The notes beneath the pieces were generated by a model. It saw nothing but the letters and a program-made list of their open reading frames with translations. It searched no databases and was not told the origin of the DNA. Position numbers and translations under genes: made by a program. A DNA stretch of 64,000 nucleotides, taken from the NCBI RefSeq assembly GCF_050948215.1, contig NC_135151.1, positions 7,976,220 through 8,040,219 of the forward strand, written 5' to 3'. This document shows, in pieces, positions 36,901 to 51,900 of this stretch (the first letter of the stretch is position 1; each line of letters opens with the position of its first letter). This DNA is from Halictus rubicundus (lineage: Eukaryota; Arthropoda; Insecta; Hymenoptera; Halictidae).

Positions 36901-39900
36901 TAGTCGAATAAGATAATATACTATCTTAAATTTATTTCGATAATGCCCAAGCCTGATTATAAATTCATAAACAGAATGGTGTGTTAGAGTCACAAGCTGT
37001 GAAAAACAGCTCCGAAAAGGGGAAAAAAGACTTACCAGACGACCCTTAATGACTTCTCTGATACCAGACACCAGCTCCCCAATGTATTCCTCTTCTCGTG
37101 GTCGAGATACCACTTGCAGGACACCTCCACTGCCCGAAGGACGGAAACTGAGTTTATTGGGCGGTGGCAGTGAGGCCTGTCCTTGGGTATCCGGCAACTG
37201 AGATCCATGTGGATAATTCCCTGGAATCTGCTCGGACGGTGGACTTTGCAGCGTATACTTGTTAAATGTCACACTCTTCGAGAGTTTTGAATGCCTCGCA
37301 GCGTAGCCCTCAATGGTCTGTGCTCTCATTAATTTCCTCAATTCGGCAGTGGCCGCCTCGCGATCCGGTGTACTCGTTGCTGAAGTATCAGAGCTACCTG
37401 TTCTACTGCCAGCGGATAGTTTTTTCAGTATGCTCTTCAAATTTCGCCTCTCCAACGTCTCGTTCTCTGGCGACAATGGATCCGTTGGCGATGATCGCCG
37501 ATGCTAAAGAAACAACGGTAATTATATACTTTAGCGATTCCTCACCGATTTCGGTGATCTTGAAATATATTGTCCAGATCACTATTCTGAACAACTTTTC
37601 GCTCGGCCTAAGTTTTTTTTTAGATATTCGCAAAGAACTGTTAGTCTTTTATTCGTCTTTTAGGTCGGAGGAGGCGCTCCACCCCTCTCCCCGCAACTCC
37701 TCTCACAGAACTTTAAGGGAGACCCAACCCAGACCTAACCAAAATTCATTTTAAAGCTTATTCTCGTTCACCGTTTACCGTTTCTGGTAGTAGTAAACAG
37801 ATAATGATACAGTATGTATATCCTATCTGTTATCGACCATATTCTTTTCTGAAGAATTTACTTATTGAAAAAGTATATCGAAAATACATTTTTTGTAAGG
37901 TTTGTTATTAAGTATTAACTCATTTTCACGAAAACTCAAAAATCACAGTTTATGAACGACAATAGCGGAAACGTGTTTTTGTAATCCTTGTGTATCCTGA
38001 ATTTTTCAAATTTTTCTATATTAATAATGGTAAACAATACAACAACGAATTAAAATGCGTCAGAATAAGGATATAAATCTTTTGATTTCGTTGTGAAATC
38101 ATGTATAATAAAAAGCTGAGTTTAATGACATTGAATAAATTATACAAATTTGTTGCATGGATCCAATCTAAAGCACCATAACACAATTTATTAAATGGTA
38201 TTTATCATCAGATTTAAAGGAATTATGTGGCATTAAAACTAAATTTTACATTTCCATGGAGGACAGTTTTATTTCGGTATCCATTACCGACAAATTCCTC
38301 ATTAGATTTATATCTGGGTTGCGCGTATTTCATGCGGAAACAGTATCTACGTTTCGAATGACCGAACTTCCTCGTTTAGCATCGGCTACATCGGTGAAAA
38401 GCGCAGCCGAGGTTAGTCAGATGTTTACAAGTTGTTATTGTGAATTATGTGTGATTGATGAATTTGTATTTCAACGTCAATTGTTAATTTCATTTCAAAT
38501 ATGAGCATAGCATTATATCGGAGTTCTTGCTTGAAGAGTGTAGAACTGTTTTGAAAACGCGAATGTCTTACAAATTATAAAGATAATCTTCTTTTCAATT
38601 ATGGTTAAAAAAACTTGCTTCCTATATAAAAGCAATAATTGTCCATAAATTGTGTTTTTTCTATCTTAAACTTCGGAATCGGTTTCAATTACAAACGGAT
38701 ATATGTTTTTAAGTAAAAATATAAAAGAATTTCAGGAGTACAGTAATTCTGTAAGTATTTACAAAAAGTCAACATTTTTCAACATATAATTTTATCACAA
38801 AAAAAAAATGATGAAAAGTTATTTTGAGAACTTGAGAGTCCAATGTGCAGAGAATAATTGTTCACAGATTTGTATCCATTCAATAACAACTATTCGAATA
38901 ACAAAAAACGAATGAGCTGCCCCGTCCAAAAAGTATGTAGAGTATCTACATTAAATAAAAAAGTGACGACTGCAGTGGTTTTAAAGTAAACAGATTCTAT
39001 TTATTTTATAATACCTACATAGCGGTAATTATTTACTAAAGTTATTATACTGAACAACATTTTTGTATACATGTTACCGCTGAACGACCTTGGTTTGCAA
39101 GATATTTCCGGAAAACTGTTGGGATAACTATAGCAAACTACCTTTTACTAATGACTAAATTTCACCCCCCCCCCCTCCTAAACCTAACCCAGACCTAAAC
39201 AAAATTCGTTTAAAATGACTATACAAACTTCAGTTAGTTTAAGAATTTTAATTTTTTTTTTGAGTTGCCAGAGACCACGGAGATTTAGATATACATACCT
39301 ATTTGAAAAGAATCTTGGTTAGGTTTGGCTTTGGTCTTTCGAATATCTAAAAATTGGAATAGCTTCATTGCCAATCATTCACCTTAAATACGAAAGAACA
39401 AAGCAACATTATTGTAAATAATTACCCATATTGCTTATCCAGCGCCAGAAACAGGGCTTTAAATTAAGTATAAAATATTTTCATACTTCTACAGGATGTC
39501 AGTTTCAAATTAATTTCTGTAAAATATGTTTGCGAGTAGTTTTTGCCTTCACATGGTAGAATAAATACTTTATGTTATTATAACGTAAACAGGTTGATGT
39601 GCTATTATATAGTGAGTCGTCACCTCAACTAGGTGAGTATTCCTGATATTTTCCACGATAGTTTTAAAGATTAATGTTCTACATAATAGGCGAGCAATCT
39701 TTCTGGGAAAAGTGGTCTCGTGTCACGAACAGTTCAGTGTTGTCGTCAAACAGGGTCTACTTTTATTTTCACGATCATCTAACAGGCTGAGAACTTAGAA
39801 AAACTACCGTGCACGTACCTGATTCAGTTTCTTCAATTTCCTCGCGTACTCGATGGCGCAAGCCTCCGAATGGCTTCTTGTTAAGTTACCGTCAAATTCG

Positions 39901-42900
39901 ATCTCAGCATTTTCGCCGCAATCGAGGCTGGAACTTCTAACGGCTTTCTCTAGTTCGGCCAATTTCTGCCTTTCGTTAAGTATCTTTAGCTTCTTGACGA
40001 ACGGCAGTCCGCAGTATTCCGGCGAGAGATCATCGACGGACGCATACATCTTGGTTTGATGCCTGAGGTGCACCAGACTTTGTCTTATCTGCATTCTCTT
40101 GAACGGAGGGCTTCTTTGCGGGGAAATTTCTTTGTTCGTTAATGATGCGTCTTTGAGCATGGCCCACGTCTTCTTTGCGTTCGAACCGTTCGCTTTCTCC
40201 TCGTCCAAGACTGCCGTGGATTTTGTCGTCTGATCGAGAGATCCTTGTGTCGATAACTGTTTCTGCGGCTGTTTATGTGGCTGTTTCTGCGGCTGTTTCT
40301 GAGGCTGTTTCTGCGGCTGCTTCGCGACGGGTTTAGGCGACTGCTCCTGTGGTTCCTCTGGTATGACGCTTTTCGGAAGCAGCGGCTCCTTCGTCGGCGC
40401 TTCTTTGTCGGGTTGCGGTTCAGGCTCGTTCTTCGCCTTCAATAGCAATATTCTCTGAAGGAGTGGTAAATTCGGATTAGTCGGGTTCTGTGCCTCCACC
40501 ATCGGCGGGTGTTGCTGTTCGACCCCCTGCGTCTGAGTCTCCATCAGATTTCGACGTTCCTCGCGTTCCTCCTTCTCCTTGAGTAATCTCAGCCTCGCGA
40601 TCAGAGGGAGGCCAGCTCCAAGTGGCGACACAGGTGGTGGTTCCTGTACGATCGAACCGGACACTTCTTGATAGTCGTCGATCTTTTGTTGCCTCTTAAG
40701 TGTTGGTACTTTTGGCGTCAGCGGTTGAAGCTCGAGGCTCTCTTCGGGTCTAGTGTTCCTTCGGCTCTTCCTTAAGGCATTTTTCAGACCCTTCACGTCG
40801 CTCTTCAATTTGTCGACGATCCTTTTCCCCGTGCTGTTGTCCGAGGAATCGTGACCTGGTGACGTTGGCTGTCGACTCGCTCTCGCTACTCTCTGCGCCT
40901 CCATTAGCCGTTTCCTGCCGAGGTTCTGTAAAATCTCTTGCGCTTCAGGGTAATCCTTCATTGCCGCCAGCACGTCTTCGCGCGACAGACTGAACAACTC
41001 CGAGTACCCCACCGATCGAACATCGGCTGTGCGTCTGAAATTACAATTTAATTTCTGAGATTATTATTTCTATTACTTGAAGCGAACCACTCGAATATCT
41101 CCTGAATTATTATTAATCCTCTGCCCAGTGAATGAACTATTTGTCACAACTGAATTATTATGAACACAATTCGTATTACTCGAAAAAAAAAAACATTTCT
41201 GACACCCTTTTCATGCTGAGATTTATGCAGCAATTGTATTGTAAGTTCACAGATGTCTCGCTAAAGAGACCTAATGTTTTTTATAAACTATTCGTCACTA
41301 TATTAGTTTATTTAACAGTTGTTCGGCCAACAGTTCATGTATACAAAGTAAGTATTGTTGCCGTGAGGTTTCCAATTTGTATATTGAGGTGATTCAATGG
41401 TCCTATGATAAGTTTTTTTGAATAATTATCATTTGAAGAGCTCAGGTCAGCAAACGGTCAGCTCGATTTCGACGTGACTGTAAAAGAACAAATTTTTTCG
41501 ATAGTTCGGTGCAACAAACGGTCATGTCATGAGACGTTTGTGACTTTTTGTTGCCCCGAACGATTAAAAACTCTAAGTGGCAAGTCATGTCTAAATTGAG
41601 CTGATCGTTTGTTGCCCCGAATGTTTATAGTCGCTCTGACTGTTGCTCCGAACGATTCGAAAATCTAAGTGGCCAGTCATGTCTAAATCGAGCTGATCGT
41701 TTGTTGCCCTGAGCTCTTCATTTACTGGGTTCGTTCGGTCATTCGTCAACTCTATTTATTTGTTAGAAATTTATGTTCATTCATTGGTCATTGAGCTTAT
41801 TTTCCATTTAATCCTATACCAGATTTTGAATACAAACTATAACCATCAAATATTGTTAGAATTGTGTTCTGGAATGTAAGAACTTAACAATGACAAAGCC
41901 TTCTTATAGAAATAGCACTACAGAAATAAAATAACGATTCGCGAATACTAATTTACCAGAAAGGTCACCCTTTAACAATATTTTCTAATCTAATTGTATT
42001 TGTAGGAAAAGTGTAATAAAGGTATCTTGTCTTGCTATTATCAATTATTCTTTCACACATCCGAGTAAATTCAATTTTTGTCCACATCGCGAATTCATTG
42101 TTAATTTGTATCAAGGGAATGGTATTTGCTGTTTACAAGTTACATAAATGTTTTTACATCCATAACAAAAATTCGGCCCATAGAGAGTTTTAATGAAAAA
42201 ATATTTCAAACTTGTATATTTATACAGCGTGTCCGGTTTAAGTGAGAACAGTGAAATGTCTGTGTGGAACAGAGAACTCTGGAACTCCGAAACTATTTTA
42301 AAACCTCGAACTCAGGATATCTGCAAGATACCTGCAGTTACACATTTTTTTTCGATGTGACATTTTCTACTTTTTTGTTCAACATGAAACTTTTTATTCT
42401 GACGAATGGAGAAGGTTAAATTTTTTATTAAATTTCTGAAATACGTAAACGTTGTAAAACATAATAAATATTTGTAGCTTAACTTTCTTATAAAAACAAT
42501 AACTTATCGAAAATGTACAGTACAAAAGCGTTTCGATAATTTAATAAGAATGTATGCAGTTCTCCCTTATCACGTCTGTTGTTTTCACTGTTCTGTTATT
42601 ATAGTCAATATCGTTTCCGTAATAACATGTCTAGCGAGTAAATCATTTTTATATTCGATTTTTATTATTTGTAATATAAGTATCCACATGTGTGTTGTTT
42701 GAACTCTTCAAAAACATTCTTGTTAATCTTTTAGAATTATTTGAAGACAGTTTCAAGTAACTATCCACGCAACTATGTACAAAACGCCCTTTAAATAAAA
42801 TAGGAATGGCTAAAGTTACTTACTTATTTAATCCATCTAGATTGAGTATACCAATTTCTCCAAAAAAATCACCAGCTTTCATGGTGGTCAGAACTCTGCC

Positions 42901-45900
42901 AGTCTCGCTAATCACCTCTAAGATTCCATCCGCTATTATAAACATTTCCCTGGCTACTTCGCCCTTTCGACATATCGAATCACCAGGCGTAAATATATAA
43001 GCCTTCATTTTTAGGACGAGATCGTGTAGGAACTCAGGTTGACATTCCTGAAAACAGAATAACAGATTAAAGAAGAACTCTCTGAAGAAAAAACGGTTAT
43101 TTACAGTTCTTGTATTTTAAAAATTTTGGGTATATATTTTCGAATTGTCCCTTTTTTAAAATATGCCATTTATTGCCCATTTCACTTGTAATTCACCTAT
43201 CATAATCGTATTAATCACGTTTTCGAAGACTTGAAAAATCAAAACACGTTACCCACAGCTCATGCATTTGTAAGTAGACGGACACCGCTACGCGTACGAC
43301 AGCGAGACAAACAATTTCTGCAATTCTGTAATTGATAAAATAAAATTTTCTTCAGTAACAATTTTCTTTGTATTTTTCCTTGAACTCGGAACATTTAAAT
43401 GCCGTGTAAACAGTGTTCATAAACATAATGTAGGCATATTGTATATTACTCAACAAATTAAAATTATATTATATTGTACATATAAATATACACGGTAAGT
43501 CACCTAACGTTTGCACCTCAAATATCTTTGTTGTTTTTAAAGTTCAATGTTGTTCAATGGGGCTCACACAATGTTATAAAAATATTTGTTTCTATGATAT
43601 TTTTTTTTAGAGATCTCAAGGTCACCTCCACTTTCTAAAACCTCCGCCTTTAAACACCTACAATAATAGTCCCTTTCACTAAAAATTCAGTGACTGTAAT
43701 TACTCTAGGCCATTCAAGGTCACAGACAGAGGAAACGTATAAAATTTGAAATATAAGAGCAGAATAAAATACCTGTATTTCATAAATGTTCGAAATGATG
43801 GCCATTTTCATAGATACATTTTTATAAACGGGCTCTGAAAGAATGTCGAACATGCATAAATATTATTTAAATAGTTACAGGAAATAAAAATCTAAAAAGG
43901 CGTAAAAAAAGCTGCGAACATTATTTGATTGATTCACTGCTCACACGAAATTCTGAAGAAGATAAGGAAGAATAGTATTGGAAGTTCGGTGAATGAGACG
44001 TGGCAGTGCAACGTTGCCGTTGCTGCCACAGTTCGCTTATACGTATATGTACAGACATATATGTAGTAAACGTCCATTACATTATACGAAGATTCATATT
44101 CCGTCAGGTAACATAGAGCAACACAAAGTCGATTCCCAATTTTTCTTGCGCGACGTATTTCTCACTATAGATGAACTCTGTTCTAGAACAAATGTTGTAT
44201 GACATATGACCCAGTCTGTCTCCTTACATAAATATTGCTTTCTAATATTGTGTCACATTCGTAAAGATTTTGAAAATTTTAACAGATACGAACACAATTA
44301 AATTCTACTAACTCGAAATGAAGTATTAGTTCCTGTTATCAATATTTCGCTTTCAGAGTATGTAAACGAAAACTTTCGAAGATCATAGAATTCCTATTTC
44401 GCACTACACAGGGTGTAAAAGCCTATCATTAATCGATAGACTATCGAATTTTGAGTAAAACTGTATTGACCTCCATATGTCCCAAATCTAATAGTTAACC
44501 AGATATTATCGAAATAATTGTCTTTCTTCTTTGGGTAATATCTCGTTAACCATTAGGTTTAGGACATATGAAGGTCAACGCTTTTATACTCAGATTTTGA
44601 TACTCTATCGATCTATGGTATAAAAAATGGGACATTCCATTTAAAAAAATGAAGTCGACCTTCATATGTCCTTTACGCGTCCACCTACAAAAAAGGTACT
44701 AACATCACATTAATGTTCCCTCTTGGAAAGTTTCATCTTGGCATCGGATTGTTCATGCTAATCTCGAAGACTGATTCGTCGCAACCGCATCTGGATTCTG
44801 AAGGTTCGCTAGAGTTTAAACTTAATTGTTTGAATCTGTCGCTGTAACCGACAACGGATTAGTGCAGCGGAAACCTAATTGTTTCTGGTTGTCGATTCTA
44901 ACTGCTTACTAACCAAAATCCTATCATGTCGGTCTCTGTACTGTGTAGCAATATAGTGCCGACTGATTATTGTTGACGAGATTGAGTCTTCGGATCGAAA
45001 TTATCAAAGTGTGTACAGGGTGTATAAAAAGTAATGGTCATTCGTCCGGATCGGTGGACATTTGTCAAAGAAACTTTCCGCAAAATTGTTTGTAACCAAG
45101 AAAATTGAAGAAAAATCGAGAAAAAAAGTTTGAAAGGAACCATATGTCGCAAACAATTAGTTATTGAAATATAAGCTGCTAAAGTTTTTACAAAATTTGA
45201 TTGTGTGGAGTTATACGTATATACAAAAGTCTACTACTACAGTCCACCTAACCGTGACGATGAGACGGAACATAATCGTGTGCGTGTCTCGAGACAATCG
45301 AAATTTAAAGGGACATTCATCGCTAGGCTCATACCTAATCATTGTCACCCTGCCCATTCGGATCATAAATTTTTAATTCCAAAATACGAAAGAAAACCCC
45401 ATATCATTAAAAAATGATTAAAGCAAATTTATGTTTACATGATTGTTATGTATTCGCGTTACCAGGAACTCGCTATATTTCGTATTGAAATATGATGAAA
45501 AATAATACTGATGATTAAAATCGGAAATTCTCTTTTGAATTGAAAAAAAGTGAAGAGGAGAATAAAGGGAAAAAATTTCAAATCTATTGGGATTAAGGGC
45601 GGCGAGCGAAAGGTTAAGTGTCACCTTGGGAGCGGAATTCTATGAACAAATAAATTTATTTTCAAGAGGAAACCTCGTTCGCGTGCTTGACGACCAGTAC
45701 TGTTCCATTGCGGTATAACAGTTTGATGAAGATTGGGGACTAAGGATGTTATAAAATTTTCCAGTCGAAATCGACTAGCTTTTATGGAACGTCTCTTCTA
45801 GCGTGACCACTATGCGTGTATTGTCGCATTGCGGCGTAATATCCTTTTTGATTTCGAGGGCTGTTTAGAGTTGGCGATTTTAATCCTCTTATTTTATTAT

Positions 45901-48900
45901 GTGTAACGAAGGTTCAAATTTTATATTACGCGTGATGCTCAAATTACCATTGACATTGCTCAGCAATACAAAATACTCGTGAATGTAGCTGAAGCGGAGT
46001 GCTGCAGTACGAAGAGTACGAAAAAAGCATGCACTGCCCGATAAAAACGAGGTGCGGTTCCACTGGAGCAGCTAGTGGAAGAAGAACGTTTCATAAATTT
46101 TTATGGGTAGCAGATTAGCGTAAGATTATCGAAACCTCGAATTATTAATTAAGACGAATTATATTGTTTATTTAATTCACTTTGGACTGCAAAATTCTTT
46201 GTACAAATGTGAACTTTTTTAAAGTGCTATTATTTCTTTAATTTGTTATTCCTTCACGTAAAAATTAATACAAGCTGTAATATACCTTATAAATTAAAAA
46301 AATATTTTCGACTTTCGAGTTTTTTATAAGTTCTTTTGTTTTAATTTAAATATTTTGTAATTTTGGAAAGATTAGTTTCATACATTGTTTGAAATAAATT
46401 CACAAAAATTCGTTAAGGCTCACTAGTTCTCGCTAAGTTCTTCTACATATTTATATTCATTTGAGATTGAAAAAGAAATTAACTTAATTATATATAGACT
46501 TTATTTAAGAATTTAGTAGATTTGAATTTAACCCTTTCGTTGCGGCAGTCCGCTTCGCCGGAGAACCGCCACTGAACGCGACACCGCGGCAAAAAGTGTG
46601 CACATAAACATGTCTTTCTCTTGGTTTTGGAATGGTTTTTAATTTACGGTTTGAACATTCGGTTATATGATACCGTTCTTATTCGCGTTAAGTTTAAGGT
46701 TATGGTATAATTTCAAAGGGAAGACACACGAGGATTTAAGCTATACCTCTGTGCGGTAATTTTGTACTCGGTTAAGTAGAATCATAAAGGAAAGTGGAAC
46801 ACATTGTAAAGTTTAGTAGACTATAAACTTTAGTCTACTAATGGAAAATGAAATCGTCTCATGTTCAAATAAAAGTCGGGCTTCCGGATTAACTAGAAAC
46901 GAAGATAATTTTGTGCGACATACATAAACACACACATGAAATTGCATACGGCAGTAGACATCAATAAAATTTGAACTCCGGGAGTCAGCATTTGGATCTC
47001 TTGAAATGTCTCGTTGGATCCATGATGGCGATACCATGTTTCCAAATCTTTCATATTGAATTATTGATTTTCGGATCGCCGGTTTTGAGTTTTTTGCTTT
47101 TTTATGCCGTAATATCAAGACGTATAAACTTTTACGTATGTACATTAACTAAATTAATATATAAATATTTATTTATTGTGTCACGTTTTAACATTGGTGG
47201 TTCGTTGGAAAAGAAACATCTACATATGATTTTAACAAGATTTTAAAGTCAATTGTTCTATATTACACGTGGTTAGCCTAATTTCCCAATTTTAGTGCAC
47301 CGGCAATTAACAGTGCCGCGTTGCTGGTGGTCGCTTGCCACATCTAATGACCGGCTGCTCAAAATTAGCTGTCCATGGAAGCGGGCAATAAAACATTTTC
47401 TCGGGTTTTGCGACGTGACAGCCTTCATTGGATTATATTAACGATTTCGCTACCAGCAACGTGCATACGTGATGTGTCCAGAAAAAGTCCAATTAACGTT
47501 ATGGGCATTACTGTTTAAGATAGAGAATTTTTTAAAATACTGCCCAAGGAAAATAACACACGTATAATATTTTATCATTTTCTTCATTGGAATGATAATT
47601 TATTATATGTGTATATACAAATTTTTGTCTGAGTTAGAACTATCGTTTTTTGTAAACATACATGAAAAATAAATTCATGGTACAGAGATTTTGCAATATT
47701 TATATATATAATGAATTATTAGACTTAAGAAAGTTGTTATTTGTAGGATGGATTAAAGTGTAAGTCAGTTATAAAAAACCATTTATATGTAAATTATTTA
47801 TGATGAAAATTGTTTGCAATAGTGAGTAGCTGATACAATGAATTAGTTGAAAAATTCTTGTATTCATACTGTTTACAAGTTTTTCTATCAATTGTTAATC
47901 AATTGATAGTTTTTCTATCAATTGTTATTCAATTTCTTTCTACACCTTAGAAATGGTTGCTTTTAATTCCTGGGTTGTAGACTATTGATCTTGTTTCGAG
48001 ATATTCGTTTGACGAGTATGCTAACCTAACCCATGCTGGAGTACTCGCACTGCGATGGACGATAAACTCTAAACGCCGAATTTTATGCATCCTTTTAAAC
48101 ATAGTAACATTCTCGTTTCCAAATTCTTCATTATTGGACATTTCATCAAAACTCTTTTAACTATCCGAGTAAAATTTTCATTTACAGTTAATTGCTGAAT
48201 GCGGTAATTTCGGAGCTAACAATAAGCTATCAATAAAATTTGTTTTCATCAGAATACTGTTTCGTATTATAATTTAATATAGTAGAAAATTAAAAACTGT
48301 ATTTGTGTTTCGTCTGTTACGTTTAAACTTGCAATACACGAAATTGAGAAGCAAACCAGGAACAGACTCTGTATTCATGTCCAAAGTTAATTGAATCAGT
48401 GGCTGGCACGAGACGATTGAATTCGTGATCTGTCATTGCCCAAGGCTGAGGCTGAATAGATTCCATGTCGAATCGGTTTCGCAATTTGACCAGATTACTG
48501 CAAAAGTCAAAGGGTGACAATTATACTCCCTTTTCGAAATAAACTGATCCCTGCGTGTCAATTTGATCCTTTATCCCCTATCACTTTTTCGTTTGTAATT
48601 GTGTTTATTTGTTTGTAAGGTTCTTTTCGATGTATAATTTTTTCAAGATAACTACGTCAATGTTAAAAATCCTTGAAAAAATAAGTGATGCACAGCTTAT
48701 TTGCAAGTTTTTAAGACAAAATTACAAAAATGTTTAATTGCCGTATTTGCCCGTCAATTTTCAGGTAAGAGTCTTCAGGCTCACAGTAAAATTTGTAAAA
48801 ACGATGTGTGACGACTTAGGTGTTGAAACTATATTTTCTATTCTCAGAAATCTTTGTGGTTAATAACTTTCAAAACTTGGACCTTTCGATATTTCAGAGT

Positions 48901-51900
48901 TAACGAAAAAATGTTCCTTTTCAGTAATACTTCTTGATTTCCTATTCTTTGCTGGTCTGGTTTGATACATTTAGTCGTACAATTCTTTAGCGTTTCGCAA
49001 AATTACCCTGGCGTTCGCTGCGTCTATCCATAGACACGAATTTATAACGTGATATATGACTCGCACCGCATAGGTTTGAATAATTGCATTGAATTGTTGA
49101 TCTCAACCCAGGTAGACACTAATTGGAACTGAATCGAAGATGTGGAGACGCGGGATATCGCGTTTCCATTAAAACTGATGGTTCACCTCGTTGAGCGTGA
49201 TACTGTCACAATAACCCTTAACAAGCACGGGTGTCATATACACTGCATTGTATACATTATACTGTCGGGAGTACTTGCAGTATATATTTTTCGAAAACAA
49301 TTATTTCATTAGGGTGATTAGAGTTTTCCTAATATCAAATGCGTATTTATCTAATGTGAAACACCACGTTATTGGAAAATCTTGATACAGTAAATATTCG
49401 ATCTATGAAAACGGGAACTGTACGATCTAAGAGAAACGAATATTCCCTCCACTGCGGGGCATACCCCACGCGGAGCCCAGAAGCTTGAACTGCCTCAGTC
49501 ATCGAGCAGCGTAAAGTGTAAGCATGCCACGTAATCCGATACGGGGTCGGGTATATCGGTGTGAACCACTGCGAATCCAATTACAAAACTTTTTTGCTTT
49601 TCATTATTTTTTTATGGGACTTTCGTCAACTTATTTGTGGCATTTTTCTAATTAAAGTTACATTAAACACGATATAATTTGAACTGTATTTAGTGGTTTA
49701 ATTGACGGTATGTACTATTTTTTTGTAAATACGCTGTAGACATGAGAGAGAAAACCGGGTCTCACTCTGGTCATACATACAGTCAGTCCCGTAAGTATTC
49801 GTACGCTCTTAAAAATCGCATAATTTTGTCAATAGTGGACTATACAACTGGAATTTTTTTGAGAAATTAGAACAATTGGATCACTACATAACGTGAGAAA
49901 AATGTTTGATTAAAATTACAATTGGTCGAAATTACAGAGAAAGTACTAAAAGTTGTATTTTGCAACTTTTTTATGCGGGCTTATATTAAAAATTTAAAAA
50001 GTACGTTTTGTACATCTGTATCGATTATACATATTCTGAATGTTTCATCTAAATCGGTCAACATTGCACTGAGCTACAAACATGTAACGATGAAAACTTA
50101 ATGGCGAAAGTCGCAGAATTTTGCCCTACTCAGGGAATTTCGCCCTTATGTAATCATTTTGGAACATCTGCAGCTCATTGCAACGTTGACCGATTTTTAT
50201 GAAATTCTCAGAACATGTATAATATAATTCATACAGATCTACAAATTGTACTTTCTACATTTTCAATGTAACTCCACATAAAAAAGTTGCAACATACTTT
50301 CGACCAATTGCAACTGTTGTAAAAAATTTTTTTCACTTTATGTAGTGATCCAATTGTTCTAAGTTCTCAAAAAAATTCGAGTAGTATAGTCCAATATTGA
50401 CAAAATTATGTGATTTTTAAGAGCGTACGAATACGTAAGTGAGCTTTCAATTTTGAAAGCTATCTTGGATTTTCATATGCGTGGTCCCCCCTCTTCGCCC
50501 CCTCCACGACTTAACCTCAACCCATTCTATTCGCATGATTTTTCCATTACTAGATCAAATTCTGTATGGCAGCTACAATGCAAAGATTATGTGAATAGAA
50601 TGAGTTGTGGTTAGGTCGTGTAGGGGGTGGAGAGGGCCGGGCCGACCACGCATACGGAAATCGAAGAGCAGTCTTTCAAAATTGAAATATGACCAGAGTG
50701 AGGCCCTGTTTTCTTTCTCATCTTCACAGCGTGTTTACAAAAAAAGAAGTAAATAGACGCCGCGCCGGAACAGGTTTACATTACCACGGAGCGTGCAAGA
50801 ATACGGAAAATTCAGTACAGTATTAGCAATAGCTTTTTGCGAATATCTCGAAAACTAAAAGCGACTCCCCTATATTGGAAAAGGAAAAAGTTGTTCAAAA
50901 TGTCGAAATCTATAACATATTTATCAAAAGATGAGCGGTACTTTTTAAATAATTACCAATTGTAGTAATATATAAGTAATATAGTATAGTATAGTAGTAA
51001 AAGGTATTATAGTACTATTACGGTACTACAAATAGCTAAAAATAGAAAAATGTGTATTAAGTGACTCTAGGGGTGGGAGGAAGGGAGGGAGCACGAATTG
51101 AAGGAAAAAAGTTACCCTCTTTCTGCCAGTACCAGAGTATGTACGACAGAGACGAAACGCGTCACGTGACCGGGCCGTGGTGGTAGAAGGGAAAGTTAGT
51201 GTGAGGACACTAGTGTTGATCTGGCGATACAGTGAATTCTCGTTACTAGTCAGTGCCAACCTTACGATTTGGAGTCAGTAGAACTATCCACACCATCGCG
51301 GTAAGGGGCCGAAGCTCGAGAGCCGTATCTCGAGCTACTTGCAACATTATATCGGAGAAAAACATTTTCTCAGTCTTCTTGTCACTATCGGTTAGTAGTC
51401 ATAGGTTTATGACTTATAGACGGATGTGACTCTTAGGTTTCCAGCGTGCCCTATATATTTCAAATGCGACGCTCGGCGAAAACCTCAGATTTCGTCTAAG
51501 AGTCAGTCGCCAGAACCGCGCAACTGACTCATAACGAGAATTCACTGTGCTGCCGTGGGCACTGCTACGGGCAAGTGACTTAGCGGAGTGGGGGTAGGCC
51601 GTAGTAGAGCCGTAGCTTGCCACGTAGCTGTGACAATGCGAGTAACAAATACATGCAGCCTTGCCCGTAGGGGCGTGGCTTTGTGCTCGCAGGGTTCGAT
51701 CTGTTTCAGACGCTGGACTGCTCTGCTCTAGAGAGCTTATGGATGTGTTTGTAGGAAACTAGAGATGTATATGGATATTTTTGCAATGAACTCCTTCTAT
51801 CTTGTGTAACTGAGTGATAACCTTACGTTGCAATGGGTTTAAATTAAAGTTCTTTCGAGTTTTTCACAGTTCGACAAAACGCAGCACCCGATACTACGGC

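Noticed and set aside
37266..37754. 162-codon plus-strand ORF
   Set aside because: Mostly antisense to the channel exon at 37036-37503; no splice or homology support.
46526..46580. TTAACCCTTTCGTTGCGGCAG as a piggyBac-type terminus
   Set aside because: No matching inverted end with TTAA could be found nearby, so an element cannot be supported.
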